Source: Anaerolineae bacterium (GTDB taxonomy: Bacteria > Chloroflexota > Anaerolineae > Aggregatilineales > J027). Taken from it: a stretch of 64,000 bases of DNA. The stretch spans positions 369,896-433,895 of the forward strand of contig JAJTXY010000001.1 of the NCBI GenBank assembly GCA_021463865.1. Direction: 5' to 3'. Shown here piece by piece: positions 9,402 through 18,390 of the stretch. The number at the start of each line of letters is the position of its first letter. The first letter of the stretch is position 1. The notes under the pieces are model-generated. The model made no database searches and was not told where the DNA came from. It saw only the letters and a program-made list of their open reading frames with translations. Both the position numbers and the translations under genes were made by a program.

Positions 9402-10145
9402 ATGCCAACACCATTTATGCACATGGTCGCCTCTCAGCGGCTCGTCAACGACCCACAATTTCCCCATGCTGAATTTGTTCAAGCGCATTGGGGTGAATTT
9501 TTGCTTGGCTGCATCTCACCCGATGCCCATCATAAGGGCAATCTCACCCGTGAGGATACCCATTTTTTCGCCTATCGTCCCAAAGTCGAACCCCATGCTG
9601 TTCCAGCTATGCTGACCGCCCACCCTAACCTGATCAATGGCGCAATCGAGGATGAGGCCCAGCGTGCATTTGTGGCAGGCTATCTGAGCCATTTGGAAAT
9701 GGATGAGGTGTGGTGCGAGGACATGCTGTTTCCCGAATTTATTCATGGGACATGGCCCTCGCGTGAAACCAGCCATTTTATGCTGCATGTGTTGTTAGCA
9801 TGGATGGATGCCCGTGATTATCTGCGATTGGGTCTCTCGCATCAATCAGCATTAGCTGGGGCAGTGCCTGAGCATTGGCTCGAATTTTTTCCCGATGAAG
9901 CCCTCATCGCATGGCGGGATGTGGTAGCAGGTCAAATTCAACCCGTCGGGACAAGCCAGACTGTCGAAATTTTGGGCAAACGTATCCCACAAGGAATAGA
10001 CGGCCTCTATACGATTCTCCAATCACCAGAGCGCCTTGCCGCTGAATTGTGGGTACAGATTACACCAGAAAAGATGGCTGCCGTTGAAGCGACGATGTAT
10101 GCGCGGATGCGACAGGCCGTGATGGATTATTTAGGTGCAGAGTAA
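9402..10145 (+). CDS. Zinc-dependent phospholipase C-like protein
   Basis: A 247-residue protein resembling the alpha-helical zinc-dependent phospholipase C / S1-P1 nuclease-like family (PF00882 type). Seen: an early PFMHMVASQRL helix, GEFLLGCISPDAHH (the GxxxPD-type motif common in the family) and FVAGYLSHLEMDEVWCEDM, with several histidines and aspartates that could bind zinc. No signal peptide is evident, so an intracellular role is possible. True substrate is unknown; the assignment rests on motif resemblance. It opens the long plus-strand gene run, 12 bases before galE. Confidence 0.65.
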   Translation: MPTPFMHMVASQRLVNDPQFPHAEFVQAHWGEFLLGCISPDAHHKGNLTREDTHFFAYRPKVEPHAVPAMLTAHPNLINGAIEDEAQRAFVAGYLSHLEMDEVWCEDMLFPEFIHGTWPSRETSHFMLHVLLAWMDARDYLRLGLSHQSALAGAVPEHWLEFFPDEALIAWRDVVAGQIQPVGTSQTVEILGKRIPQGIDGLYTILQSPERLAAELWVQITPEKMAAVEATMYARMRQAVMDYLGAE

Positions 10146-10157
10146 GGGAAAGATAAG

Positions 10158-11168
10158 ATGCACATTCTTGTAACAGGCGGGGCGGGGTATATTGGGTCAA
10201 CCACCGCCGCCCATTTTATGCAAGCCGGACATCGCGTGACTATTTATGACAACCTTTCACGGGGGCACTTGGCTGCTATTCCTGAAGGGGCGGAATTCAT
10301 ACGGGGAGATATTGGAGATCACGGCGCGTTGTCAGTGCTGTTCCAATCGCATAAATTTGATGCCGTCGCCCATTTTGCCGCATTTATTGAGGCGGGCGAA
10401 TCAATGGAAAAACCGGGCAAGTATTTCCGCAATAACGTGGTCAATTCGCAGGCCCTGTTGGATGCCATGATGGATAACGGGGTGAAACGTTTGGTGTTTT
10501 CCTCAACAGCGGCGGTCTATGCCAGTAAAAACGCTACCCTAAATGAAGAAGACCCACTGGGGCCAAGCAATGTCTATGGTCACACCAAGCTGATGATTGA
10601 GGAAATGATTCATTGGTACGCGCGGCAAGCGGGCCTAAAATATGCAGCCCTGCGCTATTTTAATGCCTGCGGTTCGATGGTAGATAGTAGTGGCAAATCT
10701 ATTCGCGGCGAGGCTCATCAACCCGAAACCCATTTGATTCCCTTGACGCTACAAGTCCCGCTCGGTCAGCGCAGTGAGATCAAAATTTACGGTGATGATT
10801 ACCCAACCCAAGACGGGACATGTATCCGTGATTATGTGCATGTCGAAGATTTGGCCTCAGCGCATGTGCTGGCCCTTGAAGCGATTGATGAACGCGGCGA
10901 GATGACCTATAACCTCGGCAACGGGCGGGGGTACAGCGTCAAAGAAGTGATAGACGTGGCGCGTAAAGTGACCGGGCATGAAATCCCCGCGCAGGTGGTA
11001 GATCGCCGTCCGGGAGATGGGGCGGTTTTGGTAGCCTCCTCCGAGCGCATTAATGATGAACTGGGTTGGCAGCCGCGCCGCCCCACATTGGAAGCGATCA
11101 TCGCAACAGCGTGGGCATGGCATCAGGCTCATCCTCATGGATATGCGGAAGGCGATGGCAACGCCTAG
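10158..11168 (+). CDS. galE: UDP-glucose 4-epimerase
   Basis: Interconverts UDP-glucose and UDP-galactose, supplying sugar nucleotides for surface glycans. The 336-residue short-chain dehydrogenase/epimerase has the NAD-binding GGAGYIGS motif at residues 7-14, catalytic Ser116, and Tyr140-xxx-Lys144 in NVYGHTK, followed by YFNACG and the C-terminal GRGYSVKEVIDVA segment. Length and motifs fit GalE, although related 4-epimerases acting on other UDP sugars cannot be excluded. GGAAAG precedes the ATG. Its end overlaps the next gene, a GT-C glycosyltransferase, consistent with a glycan operon. Confidence 0.93.
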   Translation: MHILVTGGAGYIGSTTAAHFMQAGHRVTIYDNLSRGHLAAIPEGAEFIRGDIGDHGALSVLFQSHKFDAVAHFAAFIEAGESMEKPGKYFRNNVVNSQALLDAMMDNGVKRLVFSSTAAVYASKNATLNEEDPLGPSNVYGHTKLMIEEMIHWYARQAGLKYAALRYFNACGSMVDSSGKSIRGEAHQPETHLIPLTLQVPLGQRSEIKIYGDDYPTQDGTCIRDYVHVEDLASAHVLALEAIDERGEMTYNLGNGRGYSVKEVIDVARKVTGHEIPAQVVDRRPGDGAVLVASSERINDELGWQPRRPTLEAIIATAWAWHQAHPHGYAEGDGNA

Positions 11169-13137
11169 TTCATCGCCTACCCGTGATTGGGAACGTCTGA
11201 TTCTGCTGGCGATTTTGGTCGTCGGCTTTGTTTTGCGTTTTCAACATTTTGGGGCAATCGAGGTCAATCTCGATCAGGTCTATCCGATCTGGCAGGCGCT
11301 CGATACGCTGGATAACGGGCATTTTCCACTGGCAGGGCAGGGGACATCGGTGTTATTCGCCAATCCTCCGCTGACGGGCTATATTTTTTTGCCCCTGATG
11401 GCGCTCACCCGTCAATTTATGATGGTCTATGTATTGACCATCAGCCTCAACAGCCTTGCCATTTACTTCGCCTATCGTGGCCTCAAACGGTTAATGAGTT
11501 CACAGGCGGCGCTGATTAGCACGGCCCTTTTTGCTGCCAACCCTTGGGTAATTGAAGACAGCCGCCGTACATGGGTGCAGTGCCTGATGCCGTTTTTCAC
11601 CTGTCTGATTTTTTGGGCATTGGTCGCGGTCATCACCGGCACTACCTCCCGGCCCGGTCAAAAAACATTGATTGCGCTGGTTGGCCTTGCGATTTTCGCC
11701 AATACCTATTTGCTGTCGTATGCCCTTGCTGCGCCAGTGGGATTGCTGATTTTGATTTATTGGCGGCGCATCCCCCAAAAACCTCTGCTACTTGGGGGAG
11801 CGATTTTTGTGGCCCTGTTCGCGTTATATGCCATCGGCTTGGCACGGCAATGGGAGGATACTAAAAGCCGTACCGAGTCGTTCACGGGGGGCAATTCCAG
11901 CCTATCCGATGAAGCCCTTAGTCATGCGCTCCGACAGGTGACGGGGTGGGAATATCCGGCGTCGCGGGGGGTGTATGCTCCGGTGCGGGATGCCGTTGTT
12001 CGTTATGACATCACTAATGTCGTCCATTATATTCTAACGGCGATATTGCTGGTGGGGGTCGCACGCGCCCTCTATTTTCTGGTCAAACGCGGTCATACGC
12101 CCGAACAAGACACAGCCGTGATCTTGCTGCTCTGGTTTTGGTTGCCTGTTTTGATGATGACCTATGTCTCCAAATCGGTGCATCCCCACTATTTGCTGCT
12201 GGCTCTTCCGGCGGGGCATGGTTTGGTGGGTTGGGCATTGGCGCCATTGTTTCAACCTACCCCCTCACCAAAACCAGCGAGCGAGAAATTCAGGCTCATC
12301 GCTCAATATGCTGCCGTTACAGGAGTTATTTTCACGATGGGCCTAAATGGACTCAATACCATTCGTTATGGTCAAGAAATTGCCACCTACCCCGGCAGTC
12401 GCATCCCATGGACCCTGCCGATTGACGCCGCCATGAAATTGGGGGCAGGCATCCGCGAAAATTATCAGGATGGCATGGTGGTCTATACCCAAATCGGCGA
12501 ATGGCCCTCAATGGCGATGTCCGGCGAAACGTTTCCAGCGGTCTATAACTTCTTGATTCACGAGGCAGTGGTTATTCCGAAAGGGGGCGGGCTATATATC
12601 AAATTTCATGGGCCGACCCAGCCACTTGACCCGCCCGCGCATGGTCATATAGCCGACATCCCGATTCACTTGGATGATGGCACACGTATCAGCCTATGGG
12701 AATTGCGGCAAGATTTCAGACCACGCAACCCAGCGGATATTCCGTCCGATGTGGGGATTCGATTTATCGGGTGGTGGCTGCTTGATCCACTGCATCCCGG
12801 TCAAACATCAACCCTGCGGGTGTACTGGCAGATAGATGGCCTCGCGCCTGAACGGGGGGGATGGAATTTTGCGCCCTATGCCCATGTGTTGGATAACCAG
12901 CGACAGGTGCGGTATATCGCGGATGGGGCGTATATCCCGGCATTGACGTGGCGAGTGGGGGATTGGATGATTTATGATCTCAAGCTGCAAGTCCCGGCGG
13001 ATATTCAAGGGCCGATGACCGTTCTGACCGGGTTTTATGACAGCCCACGCGGGGTCAATGCGATTTTTACTTATCCCGATGCCAATGGGCAAATGCAGTT
13101 CACGGCCGATTTGATTTTATTCACCACCGAGCCATAA
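11155..13137 (+). CDS. GT-C membrane glycosyltransferase (GT39/ArnT-like)
   Basis: A polytopic membrane protein of about 660 residues: ten or so hydrophobic helices (starting LILLAILVVGFVLRF) with the first outer loop carrying an acidic pair (NLDQVYP), then a soluble beta-rich C-terminal domain from about residue 470. This matches the GT-C fold of lipid-phosphate-sugar dependent glycosyltransferases (PMT/ArnT type), which act at the outer membrane face. Donor and acceptor are unknown. The start is uncertain: ATG at 11137, 11143 and 11155 all lie inside the end of galE; 11155 follows GGAAGG most closely. The C-terminal domain resembles those of the two DUF2142 proteins (13141 and 28959), as if all add sugars in related ways. 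Confidence 0.8.
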   Translation: MATPSSSPTRDWERLILLAILVVGFVLRFQHFGAIEVNLDQVYPIWQALDTLDNGHFPLAGQGTSVLFANPPLTGYIFLPLMALTRQFMMVYVLTISLNSLAIYFAYRGLKRLMSSQAALISTALFAANPWVIEDSRRTWVQCLMPFFTCLIFWALVAVITGTTSRPGQKTLIALVGLAIFANTYLLSYALAAPVGLLILIYWRRIPQKPLLLGGAIFVALFALYAIGLARQWEDTKSRTESFTGGNSSLSDEALSHALRQVTGWEYPASRGVYAPVRDAVVRYDITNVVHYILTAILLVGVARALYFLVKRGHTPEQDTAVILLLWFWLPVLMMTYVSKSVHPHYLLLALPAGHGLVGWALAPLFQPTPSPKPASEKFRLIAQYAAVTGVIFTMGLNGLNTIRYGQEIATYPGSRIPWTLPIDAAMKLGAGIRENYQDGMVVYTQIGEWPSMAMSGETFPAVYNFLIHEAVVIPKGGGLYIKFHGPTQPLDPPAHGHIADIPIHLDDGTRISLWELRQDFRPRNPADIPSDVGIRFIGWWLLDPLHPGQTSTLRVYWQIDGLAPERGGWNFAPYAHVLDNQRQVRYIADGAYIPALTWRVGDWMIYDLKLQVPADIQGPMTVLTGFYDSPRGVNAIFTYPDANGQMQFTADLILFTTEP

Positions 13138-13140
13138 ACG

Positions 13141-15441
13141 ATGCTCCAATGGCCTATCCCCCTCCAAAAGCATTTGCCCCTCGTCGTTTTACTGGGGGTG
13201 TCTTTGTTGGTCGTGCGGGGGTATGGGTGGGCGATCACGCCATTTGAAGGGCCGGATGAACCTTCGCATTTTGCCTATATCCTGAAAGTGCGTGAGACAG
13301 GGGAACTCCCCCATCCCGATACCGATTATGATACCACGATTGCTCAACAGGTCAGCCAAGCCCCATTGTATTATGTTTCGGCGGCGCTGTTTAGCCATCT
13401 GCGTGATTTTGGCACACTTGATGCTGAGGCCAAAGGCAACCCTTGGCGGGGTTATCCTGCCCCCGAAACCAGCCGGGATAATCGTAATTTCTATTTAATG
13501 TCGAAAAACCATGTGCTGACCGAAGGGGAGCAAAATTTAGCCGACGCCCTGCAATGGACACGCCTCTTATCCGCCGTTTATGGCATGGTCGCGGTGATTG
13601 GGGTCTATTGGGCCGGGTTGGCGCTATGGCCTCGTCAGCGCGGTTGGGCATTGTTGGCGGCGATGGGACTGGCCTTTAATCCCCAAGCCCTACATGGTTT
13701 CGCGGTGGTCAGCAATGACGTTGGGGCAATGGCATTCGGGGCATGGGTGCTGGCAGGGTCGCTTCATTTATTGCGCGATTGGCAAAACCGGCGCTGGTTG
13801 ATTGGCACAGGAATTTGCATGGGTTTGGCGGCGCTCTCCAAAACCAGCGGGTTATCCTTATGGCCTGTGCCGATATTGGCACTATTTTTAGGGTGGTTGC
13901 AAAGCCGAATCAATCAGCAGACCGCGCCCTTATCCCGCCTTCTCACCGGATTGGTAGTTTTGCTTGGCCTTGCCTCGATTATCGGCGGTTGGTGGTATGT
14001 GCGTGGGGCGATTTTGTTTGATGACCCCTTTGGCACACAGCCGCATATCAACATGCCTTGGGGGATTCAAGAACACCCCTCCATGCTGGAAAAACTGCCC
14101 GAATTTCGTGATCGTATCCCTGAATTGATGCGGGAACTTTGGGCGCGATTTGGCTGGCGCTCGGTGTTTATCAAAGATTGGGGCTATGTGCTGCCGATTG
14201 TGTTGGTGGCGGTTGGCGTATTGGGGTGGATAAAAGCTCTATTCAGAAACACGATTAGGAAAAATGCGGCCTCCAATAAACCTCCCCAGTCCACTTCAGT
14301 GGACTTTGCAAGGATAGCCATAAAATTTATTCTACGGATAAAAGTCGAAATTATGCTTCTCCTCACCCTCACCCTCGGCATTATTTCCCTCCTGCAATGG
14401 TCAACGATTAGCCATGTCGTGCCGGGGCGCTTATTGCTGCCATACTATCCGGCGTTGGTGCTGCTGCTGGTGATGGGGCTGCGCCAATTTCCCCAAACGC
14501 GGGGGTGGGTAGCAGGGGCTTTGGGTGGTGTAGCGGTCATCATTGTGCCAACGACGATTTATCCCGCCTTTGCACGACCCCGCTTGACCGATAATCCCCC
14601 CGAAAATTTGATGGGTGAGGTGTTGGATTATGGGCAGGTCGATTTTCTAGGTTTTAAGGTAGACGATTCACGCATCCATATAGGGGACTTGCGCGAATTT
14701 ACCCTATGCTGGAGGGCTGAATTATCAGGCGAAAAAATCCCGATGCCCTACGCCTTTGCTCTGCATGTCATCGGGCCGGATGATGAAGTTGCAGGGCGGC
14801 GTGAATCGTATCCGGGTTTGGGCAATTATACCCTGTGGGAAGCGGGCAAGTCGTTTTGTGATACCTTTGGCTTGCCGATTGGCGGAGAACTCAAAACGGG
14901 CCAAGTCTATCGGCTGGCGCTGACCCTGCTCGAATTTGAAACAGGCAACCGTCTGCCCAATTATGCCCCCGATGGCAGCGAATTGTTTACCACCTATATC
15001 GGCTCACTCATCTCCCCCGCCGCGAAAATTGACCCCGCTGAATTGGACGCCGCGCCGTTCCGCTTTGAGGGTATATCGCTGGTGGAGTATGCCGTCAGTC
15101 ATGACGCCGAAAATCTGCAATTGATGCTGACATGGGGCACACGCAGCCGCCCCGCCGATACCTATAAGCTGTTTGTACATATTGTGGATGCCAATGGTCA
15201 GCAGGTGGCTCAACTTGACCCACTTGCAGGTGGAGAGCAGTATCCAACATGGGCATGGGACGCCGGGGAGAGCATTCCCGATGTGATTACCTTGCCGTTA
15301 TCGGGCTTGCCAGCCGGGGAATATCAAGTCAAGATTGGGCTGTATCAGGCTGAGAATTTTACGCGGCTGCACGCGACGGATGCCGCCGGTAACGCCTTGC
15401 CGGATGACACAGTTATATTAGATGCCTTTAGGATTGAATAG
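13141..15441 (+). CDS. DUF2142-type GT-C membrane glycosyltransferase
   Basis: A 766-residue polytopic protein. After the first helix comes the family signature TPFEGPDEPSHFAY (residues about 35-50), the acidic outer loop typical of GT-C enzymes; then about ten helices and two C-terminal beta-sandwich segments (residues about 490-760). It is a clear paralogue of the protein at 28959, sharing FNPQ, SNDV/SNDP and LAALSKTSGLS/LSKPSGLS. Predicted to transfer a sugar from a polyprenyl-phosphate donor outside the membrane. About 35 residues near 365-400 are encoded by a palindromic repeat that the paralogue lacks. Three bases separate it from the gene before; the next starts one base after its stop. 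Confidence 0.82.
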   Translation: MLQWPIPLQKHLPLVVLLGVSLLVVRGYGWAITPFEGPDEPSHFAYILKVRETGELPHPDTDYDTTIAQQVSQAPLYYVSAALFSHLRDFGTLDAEAKGNPWRGYPAPETSRDNRNFYLMSKNHVLTEGEQNLADALQWTRLLSAVYGMVAVIGVYWAGLALWPRQRGWALLAAMGLAFNPQALHGFAVVSNDVGAMAFGAWVLAGSLHLLRDWQNRRWLIGTGICMGLAALSKTSGLSLWPVPILALFLGWLQSRINQQTAPLSRLLTGLVVLLGLASIIGGWWYVRGAILFDDPFGTQPHINMPWGIQEHPSMLEKLPEFRDRIPELMRELWARFGWRSVFIKDWGYVLPIVLVAVGVLGWIKALFRNTIRKNAASNKPPQSTSVDFARIAIKFILRIKVEIMLLLTLTLGIISLLQWSTISHVVPGRLLLPYYPALVLLLVMGLRQFPQTRGWVAGALGGVAVIIVPTTIYPAFARPRLTDNPPENLMGEVLDYGQVDFLGFKVDDSRIHIGDLREFTLCWRAELSGEKIPMPYAFALHVIGPDDEVAGRRESYPGLGNYTLWEAGKSFCDTFGLPIGGELKTGQVYRLALTLLEFETGNRLPNYAPDGSELFTTYIGSLISPAAKIDPAELDAAPFRFEGISLVEYAVSHDAENLQLMLTWGTRSRPADTYKLFVHIVDANGQQVAQLDPLAGGEQYPTWAWDAGESIPDVITLPLSGLPAGEYQVKIGLYQAENFTRLHATDAAGNALPDDTVILDAFRIE
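14288..14337 (+). repeat. Palindromic repeat inserted in frame in a glycosyltransferase gene
   Basis: Two adjacent hairpins: AGTCCACT (14288-14295) and AGTGGACT (14298-14305) with a 2-base loop, then CCATAAAATTTATTCTACGG (14318-14337), a decayed palindrome. The stretch is AT-richer than the gene around it and encodes a hydrophilic loop (NKPPQSTSVDFARIA) not found in the paralogue at 28959. It looks like a REP/MITE-type sequence absorbed into the reading frame. Confidence 0.55.
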
Positions 15442-15442
15442 G

Positions 15443-16588
15443 ATGCACATCGCCTTTAATGGATGGTTTTGGAATCAGCAGTACGTTGGCAGTGGTCAAT
15501 ATATCCGCCATCTGATGACCGCCCTGCAAAAAGTTGCGCCAGATTTGATGATGACGCTGATTGTGCCTGATTTTATGCAGGAATTGGACAGCCTACCTGA
15601 AAATGTGAATATTGCCCATGCCCCGACCAAATTTAAGGGTCATTTGCAAAAGGTGTGGTTTGAGCAGCGCGGCTATCCCAAGATTGTGCGGCAGGTCGGC
15701 GCGGATATTGCCCATGTGCCCTATTGGGGTGGCCCACTCAGCAGCAAGCCCGCTCGTCTAGTGACATCCGTCCTCGATATTATCCCGCTCGTGCTACCGG
15801 AATATCGGGGTGGGGTAGGCTCGAAGTTTTATACCAGCTTGGTCAGCGCGACGGCAAAGGGTTCAGCGCATATCATCACACTGTCCGAAGCCAGCAAAGC
15901 CGATATTGTGCAGTATCTCGACATTCCCGCCGAACAAATTACGCCGATCTATCTAGCCGCCGATGATCGCTTCCGTCCAGCGACCTATCCCGACGAAGAT
16001 GAGGTGGTGCGCCGAAAATATGATCTGCCAAGCGAATTTGTGTTGTATCTCGGTGGCTTTGACATCCGCAAAAATGTGCATAATCTATTATTGGCGTGGA
16101 CATATGCTGGGCCATCGTTGGGAGAGCAGGTGCCGCTGGTCTTGGCAGGCAATCAGCCGCGAGAATGGGGCAAACCAAGATTTCCCGATTTGCGGCAATA
16201 TGCCCATGAGTTGGATATTGAGCGTTATTTGATGTGGCTTGGCGAAATTGCTGAGGAAGATAAACCCGCCCTCTATCGTTTGGCAAAGGCAGTGGTGTTC
16301 CCCAGCCGCTATGAGGGATTTGGCCTGCCTCCCCTCGAGGCGATGGCCTGTGGCACGCCAGTGATCGCCTGCGACGTATCTTCGATTCCCGAAATCACAG
16401 GCGACGCGGCTTATCTTGTGCCACCGGACGATGCACGACAGTTAGGGGCGGCGATTTTGGCAGTGGTGATTCAAGATGATTTACATGACCATCTCGCCAA
16501 TGCCGGACGGGGACAGGCCACTAAGTTTACATGGCGCAAAACGGCCCAAAAAACACTTGAAGTCTATGAAATGGTGATGCGGGGTTAA
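15443..16588 (+). CDS. Family 4 glycosyltransferase
   Basis: A 381-residue cytoplasmic GT-B enzyme that transfers a sugar from a nucleotide donor with retention. Seen: N-terminal acceptor half with GSGQYIRHL near residue 15, then the donor-binding half with [31 protein letters not shown] (the E-x7-E motif) and [14 protein letters not shown]. It resembles mannosyl/galactosyl transferases of polysaccharide pathways. ATG at 15443 follows the previous stop by one base and has TAGGATTG upstream; an in-frame upstream start would overlap the GT-C gene. With galE and two GT-C enzymes just upstream, it probably builds the lipid-linked glycan. Confidence 0.9.
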   Translation: MHIAFNGWFWNQQYVGSGQYIRHLMTALQKVAPDLMMTLIVPDFMQELDSLPENVNIAHAPTKFKGHLQKVWFEQRGYPKIVRQVGADIAHVPYWGGPLSSKPARLVTSVLDIIPLVLPEYRGGVGSKFYTSLVSATAKGSAHIITLSEASKADIVQYLDIPAEQITPIYLAADDRFRPATYPDEDEVVRRKYDLPSEFVLYLGGFDIRKNVHNLLLAWTYAGPSLGEQVPLVLAGNQPREWGKPRFPDLRQYAHELDIERYLMWLGEIAEEDKPALYRLAKAVVFPSRYEGFGLPPLEAMACGTPVIACDVSSIPEITGDAAYLVPPDDARQLGAAILAVVIQDDLHDHLANAGRGQATKFTWRKTAQKTLEVYEMVMRG

Positions 16589-16591
16589 AAA

Positions 16592-17146
16592 ATGGCGAAT
16601 ACTCCACTGCTGCTTTCCGTTGACGACGAAATTACCTTACGCCAGTTCGATGTGGCGGATGCCGAGACGATGTTTAATCTCATCCTGCAAAATCGTACCC
16701 ATCTGGATACGTGGCTGCGTTGGTCGGGGCGGATTCAAACCCTGCACGATACACAGGCCCTTATTGAGCGATTTGCCGAAAAATCTAGGCAGGGGGATGG
16801 GTTCCATGCCGGATTGTGGTACAAAAATGAATTGGCAGGTGGGGTAGTCTGCCATTTCATCAACCGTGAGAGCAACAAGACCGAAATCGGCTATTGGCTA
16901 GGGGAACGATATGTGGGGTATGGCCTTGTGACCCGCGCTTGTCGTGGAGTTATCACTTATCTTTTTGAACACGAGAAAATGCACCGCGTCGAAATTCAGG
17001 CGGCGGTAGAAAATCTTCGCAGTCGAGCGATTGCCGAGCGGCTAGGGTTTGCGTTGGAAGGCATCAAACGTCAATCAGATTGGCTGACCAATCGTTATGC
17101 CGACCATGCGATGTATTCAGTGTTGGCCCATGAGTGGACAATGTAA
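16592..17146 (+). CDS. GNAT acetyltransferase, RimJ/RimL type
   Basis: A 184-residue N-acetyltransferase. The RimL-like pattern is seen: ITLRQFDVADAETMF at the start, a central GGVVCHFINRESNKTEIGYWL strand pair, ERYVGYGLVTRACRGVITYLF (acetyl-CoA binding, with a Y-x-G variant of Q/RxxGxG/A), and VENLRSRAIAERLGFALEG near the end. RimJ/RimL enzymes acetylate ribosomal protein N-termini, but relatives in other contexts modify small molecules or peptides, so the substrate is open. It sits tightly between a glycosyltransferase and the DsbA-cyclophilin fusion (gaps of 3 and 1 bases). Confidence 0.88.
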   Translation: MANTPLLLSVDDEITLRQFDVADAETMFNLILQNRTHLDTWLRWSGRIQTLHDTQALIERFAEKSRQGDGFHAGLWYKNELAGGVVCHFINRESNKTEIGYWLGERYVGYGLVTRACRGVITYLFEHEKMHRVEIQAAVENLRSRAIAERLGFALEGIKRQSDWLTNRYADHAMYSVLAHEWTM

Positions 17147-17147
17147 C

Positions 17148-18380
17148 ATGCACAAAATATTTAGCGTGATTCTTTTAGCAAGTTTACTATTTCTATCCGC
17201 CTGTGGAGGGGACGACAAAAAAGGCGAACGGGTAGAGGTTACTCAATCCACCGCGCCGCCCCCGATTACCCAAACACCGGATGGCTTCAATTTGGGGGAT
17301 ACTGAGCCACAGGCCATCGAACCCCGCGATTATATTCTGGGGCCGGAAGATGCCCCTGTGACCATCATCATGTATGCCGATTTCCAGTGTTCCCGGTGTG
17401 CCCGCTATGCCCGTGATCTGGAAATATTGCGTGGTCAATATCCCGAAAGTTTGCGGCTCATTTGGCGACACCTGCCCGACACGCAAAGCAACGATAAAGC
17501 AGGGTTGGCACTCCAAGCCGCCGAAGCCGCCGCTGCCCAAGATCATTTCTGGGATATGCAGGCCATTTTGTATACCACGCAGGCCGAATGGGTAGACTTG
17601 TCGCCAGAGGATTTTCGCGCCAAGTTAACCGATTATGCCACAACGGCTGGTTTGGACATCGAACGCTTTAACCGCGAACTCGACGAGGGCTTGTATGCCC
17701 CGCTGGTTGAACAATATCAAACACAGGCCGTCGCGCTGGAAATCGTTGGCATTCCGACCCTGCTGGTTAACGGCGAATTGCTGAATGACCGTGATGACCT
17801 ATTTGGCTTGGATGGCGTAGTGCGATTGGCCCTCTTGGAACAGGATTTTTTTGAATCCGCGCCGTCGTTCACCCTCGACCCCGCCAAAGATTATCAGGCC
17901 GTCATCGAAACTGAAAAAGGCGATATTCGCATTGACCTGTATGAAGACGAAGCGCCGCAGACGGTCAATAATTTTGTGTTTTTGGCGGAACAGGACTGGT
18001 ATGATGCCAACACCTTTTTCTTGGTCATTCCCAGTTTTTATGCCCAATCCGGCGATCCTAGCGACACCGGACGCGGCTATCCGGGTTATCGTATATCAGG
18101 TGAAGAACAGAATGGCCTTGTTTTTGATCGTGCAGGGTTAGTGGCGATGTCCCATCCCCCCGGTGAACCCGGCGAAGCAGGTAGCCAATTTTTTATCACG
18201 TTTGGGGCGCTGCCGAATCACGAAACTGAGTGGGATGGGCAGTACACGATTTTTGGTGTGGTGACGGAGGGGTTGGATGTGGTGCAGGGCTTAACTCCGC
18301 GCAACCCCGGTGATCCGCTACGTTTCCCCAATCCACCGCCGGGGGATTTGATTCGTTCTATCCGCATTGAGGCCAATTGA
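17148..18380 (+). CDS. Lipoprotein fusing a DsbA-like domain to a cyclophilin domain
   Basis: A 410-residue exported lipoprotein: signal with LSAC lipobox (Cys19), Pro/Thr linker, DsbA-like thioredoxin domain with C81-S-R-C84 and a GIPT cis-proline loop, then a cyclophilin-type domain from about residue 245. The fusion suggests an envelope folding factor acting on both disulphides and prolines. In the cyclophilin half the GSQFFITFG core is kept, but the catalytic arginine of the usual FHR motif is replaced (FFLVIP), and the AN pair is SH, so isomerase activity is doubtful; peptide binding may remain. The intact cyclophilin at 27009 gives a direct contrast. ATG at 17148 lies one base after the previous stop. 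Confidence 0.9.
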   Translation: MHKIFSVILLASLLFLSACGGDDKKGERVEVTQSTAPPPITQTPDGFNLGDTEPQAIEPRDYILGPEDAPVTIIMYADFQCSRCARYARDLEILRGQYPESLRLIWRHLPDTQSNDKAGLALQAAEAAAAQDHFWDMQAILYTTQAEWVDLSPEDFRAKLTDYATTAGLDIERFNRELDEGLYAPLVEQYQTQAVALEIVGIPTLLVNGELLNDRDDLFGLDGVVRLALLEQDFFESAPSFTLDPAKDYQAVIETEKGDIRIDLYEDEAPQTVNNFVFLAEQDWYDANTFFLVIPSFYAQSGDPSDTGRGYPGYRISGEEQNGLVFDRAGLVAMSHPPGEPGEAGSQFFITFGALPNHETEWDGQYTIFGVVTEGLDVVQGLTPRNPGDPLRFPNPPPGDLIRSIRIEAN

Positions 18381-18390
18381 GGACAGGGAA

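Noticed and set aside
11053..11154. A longer N-terminus for the GT-C gene
   Set aside because: It would overlap galE by more than 100 bases and has no ribosome site; the membrane protein begins naturally near 11155.
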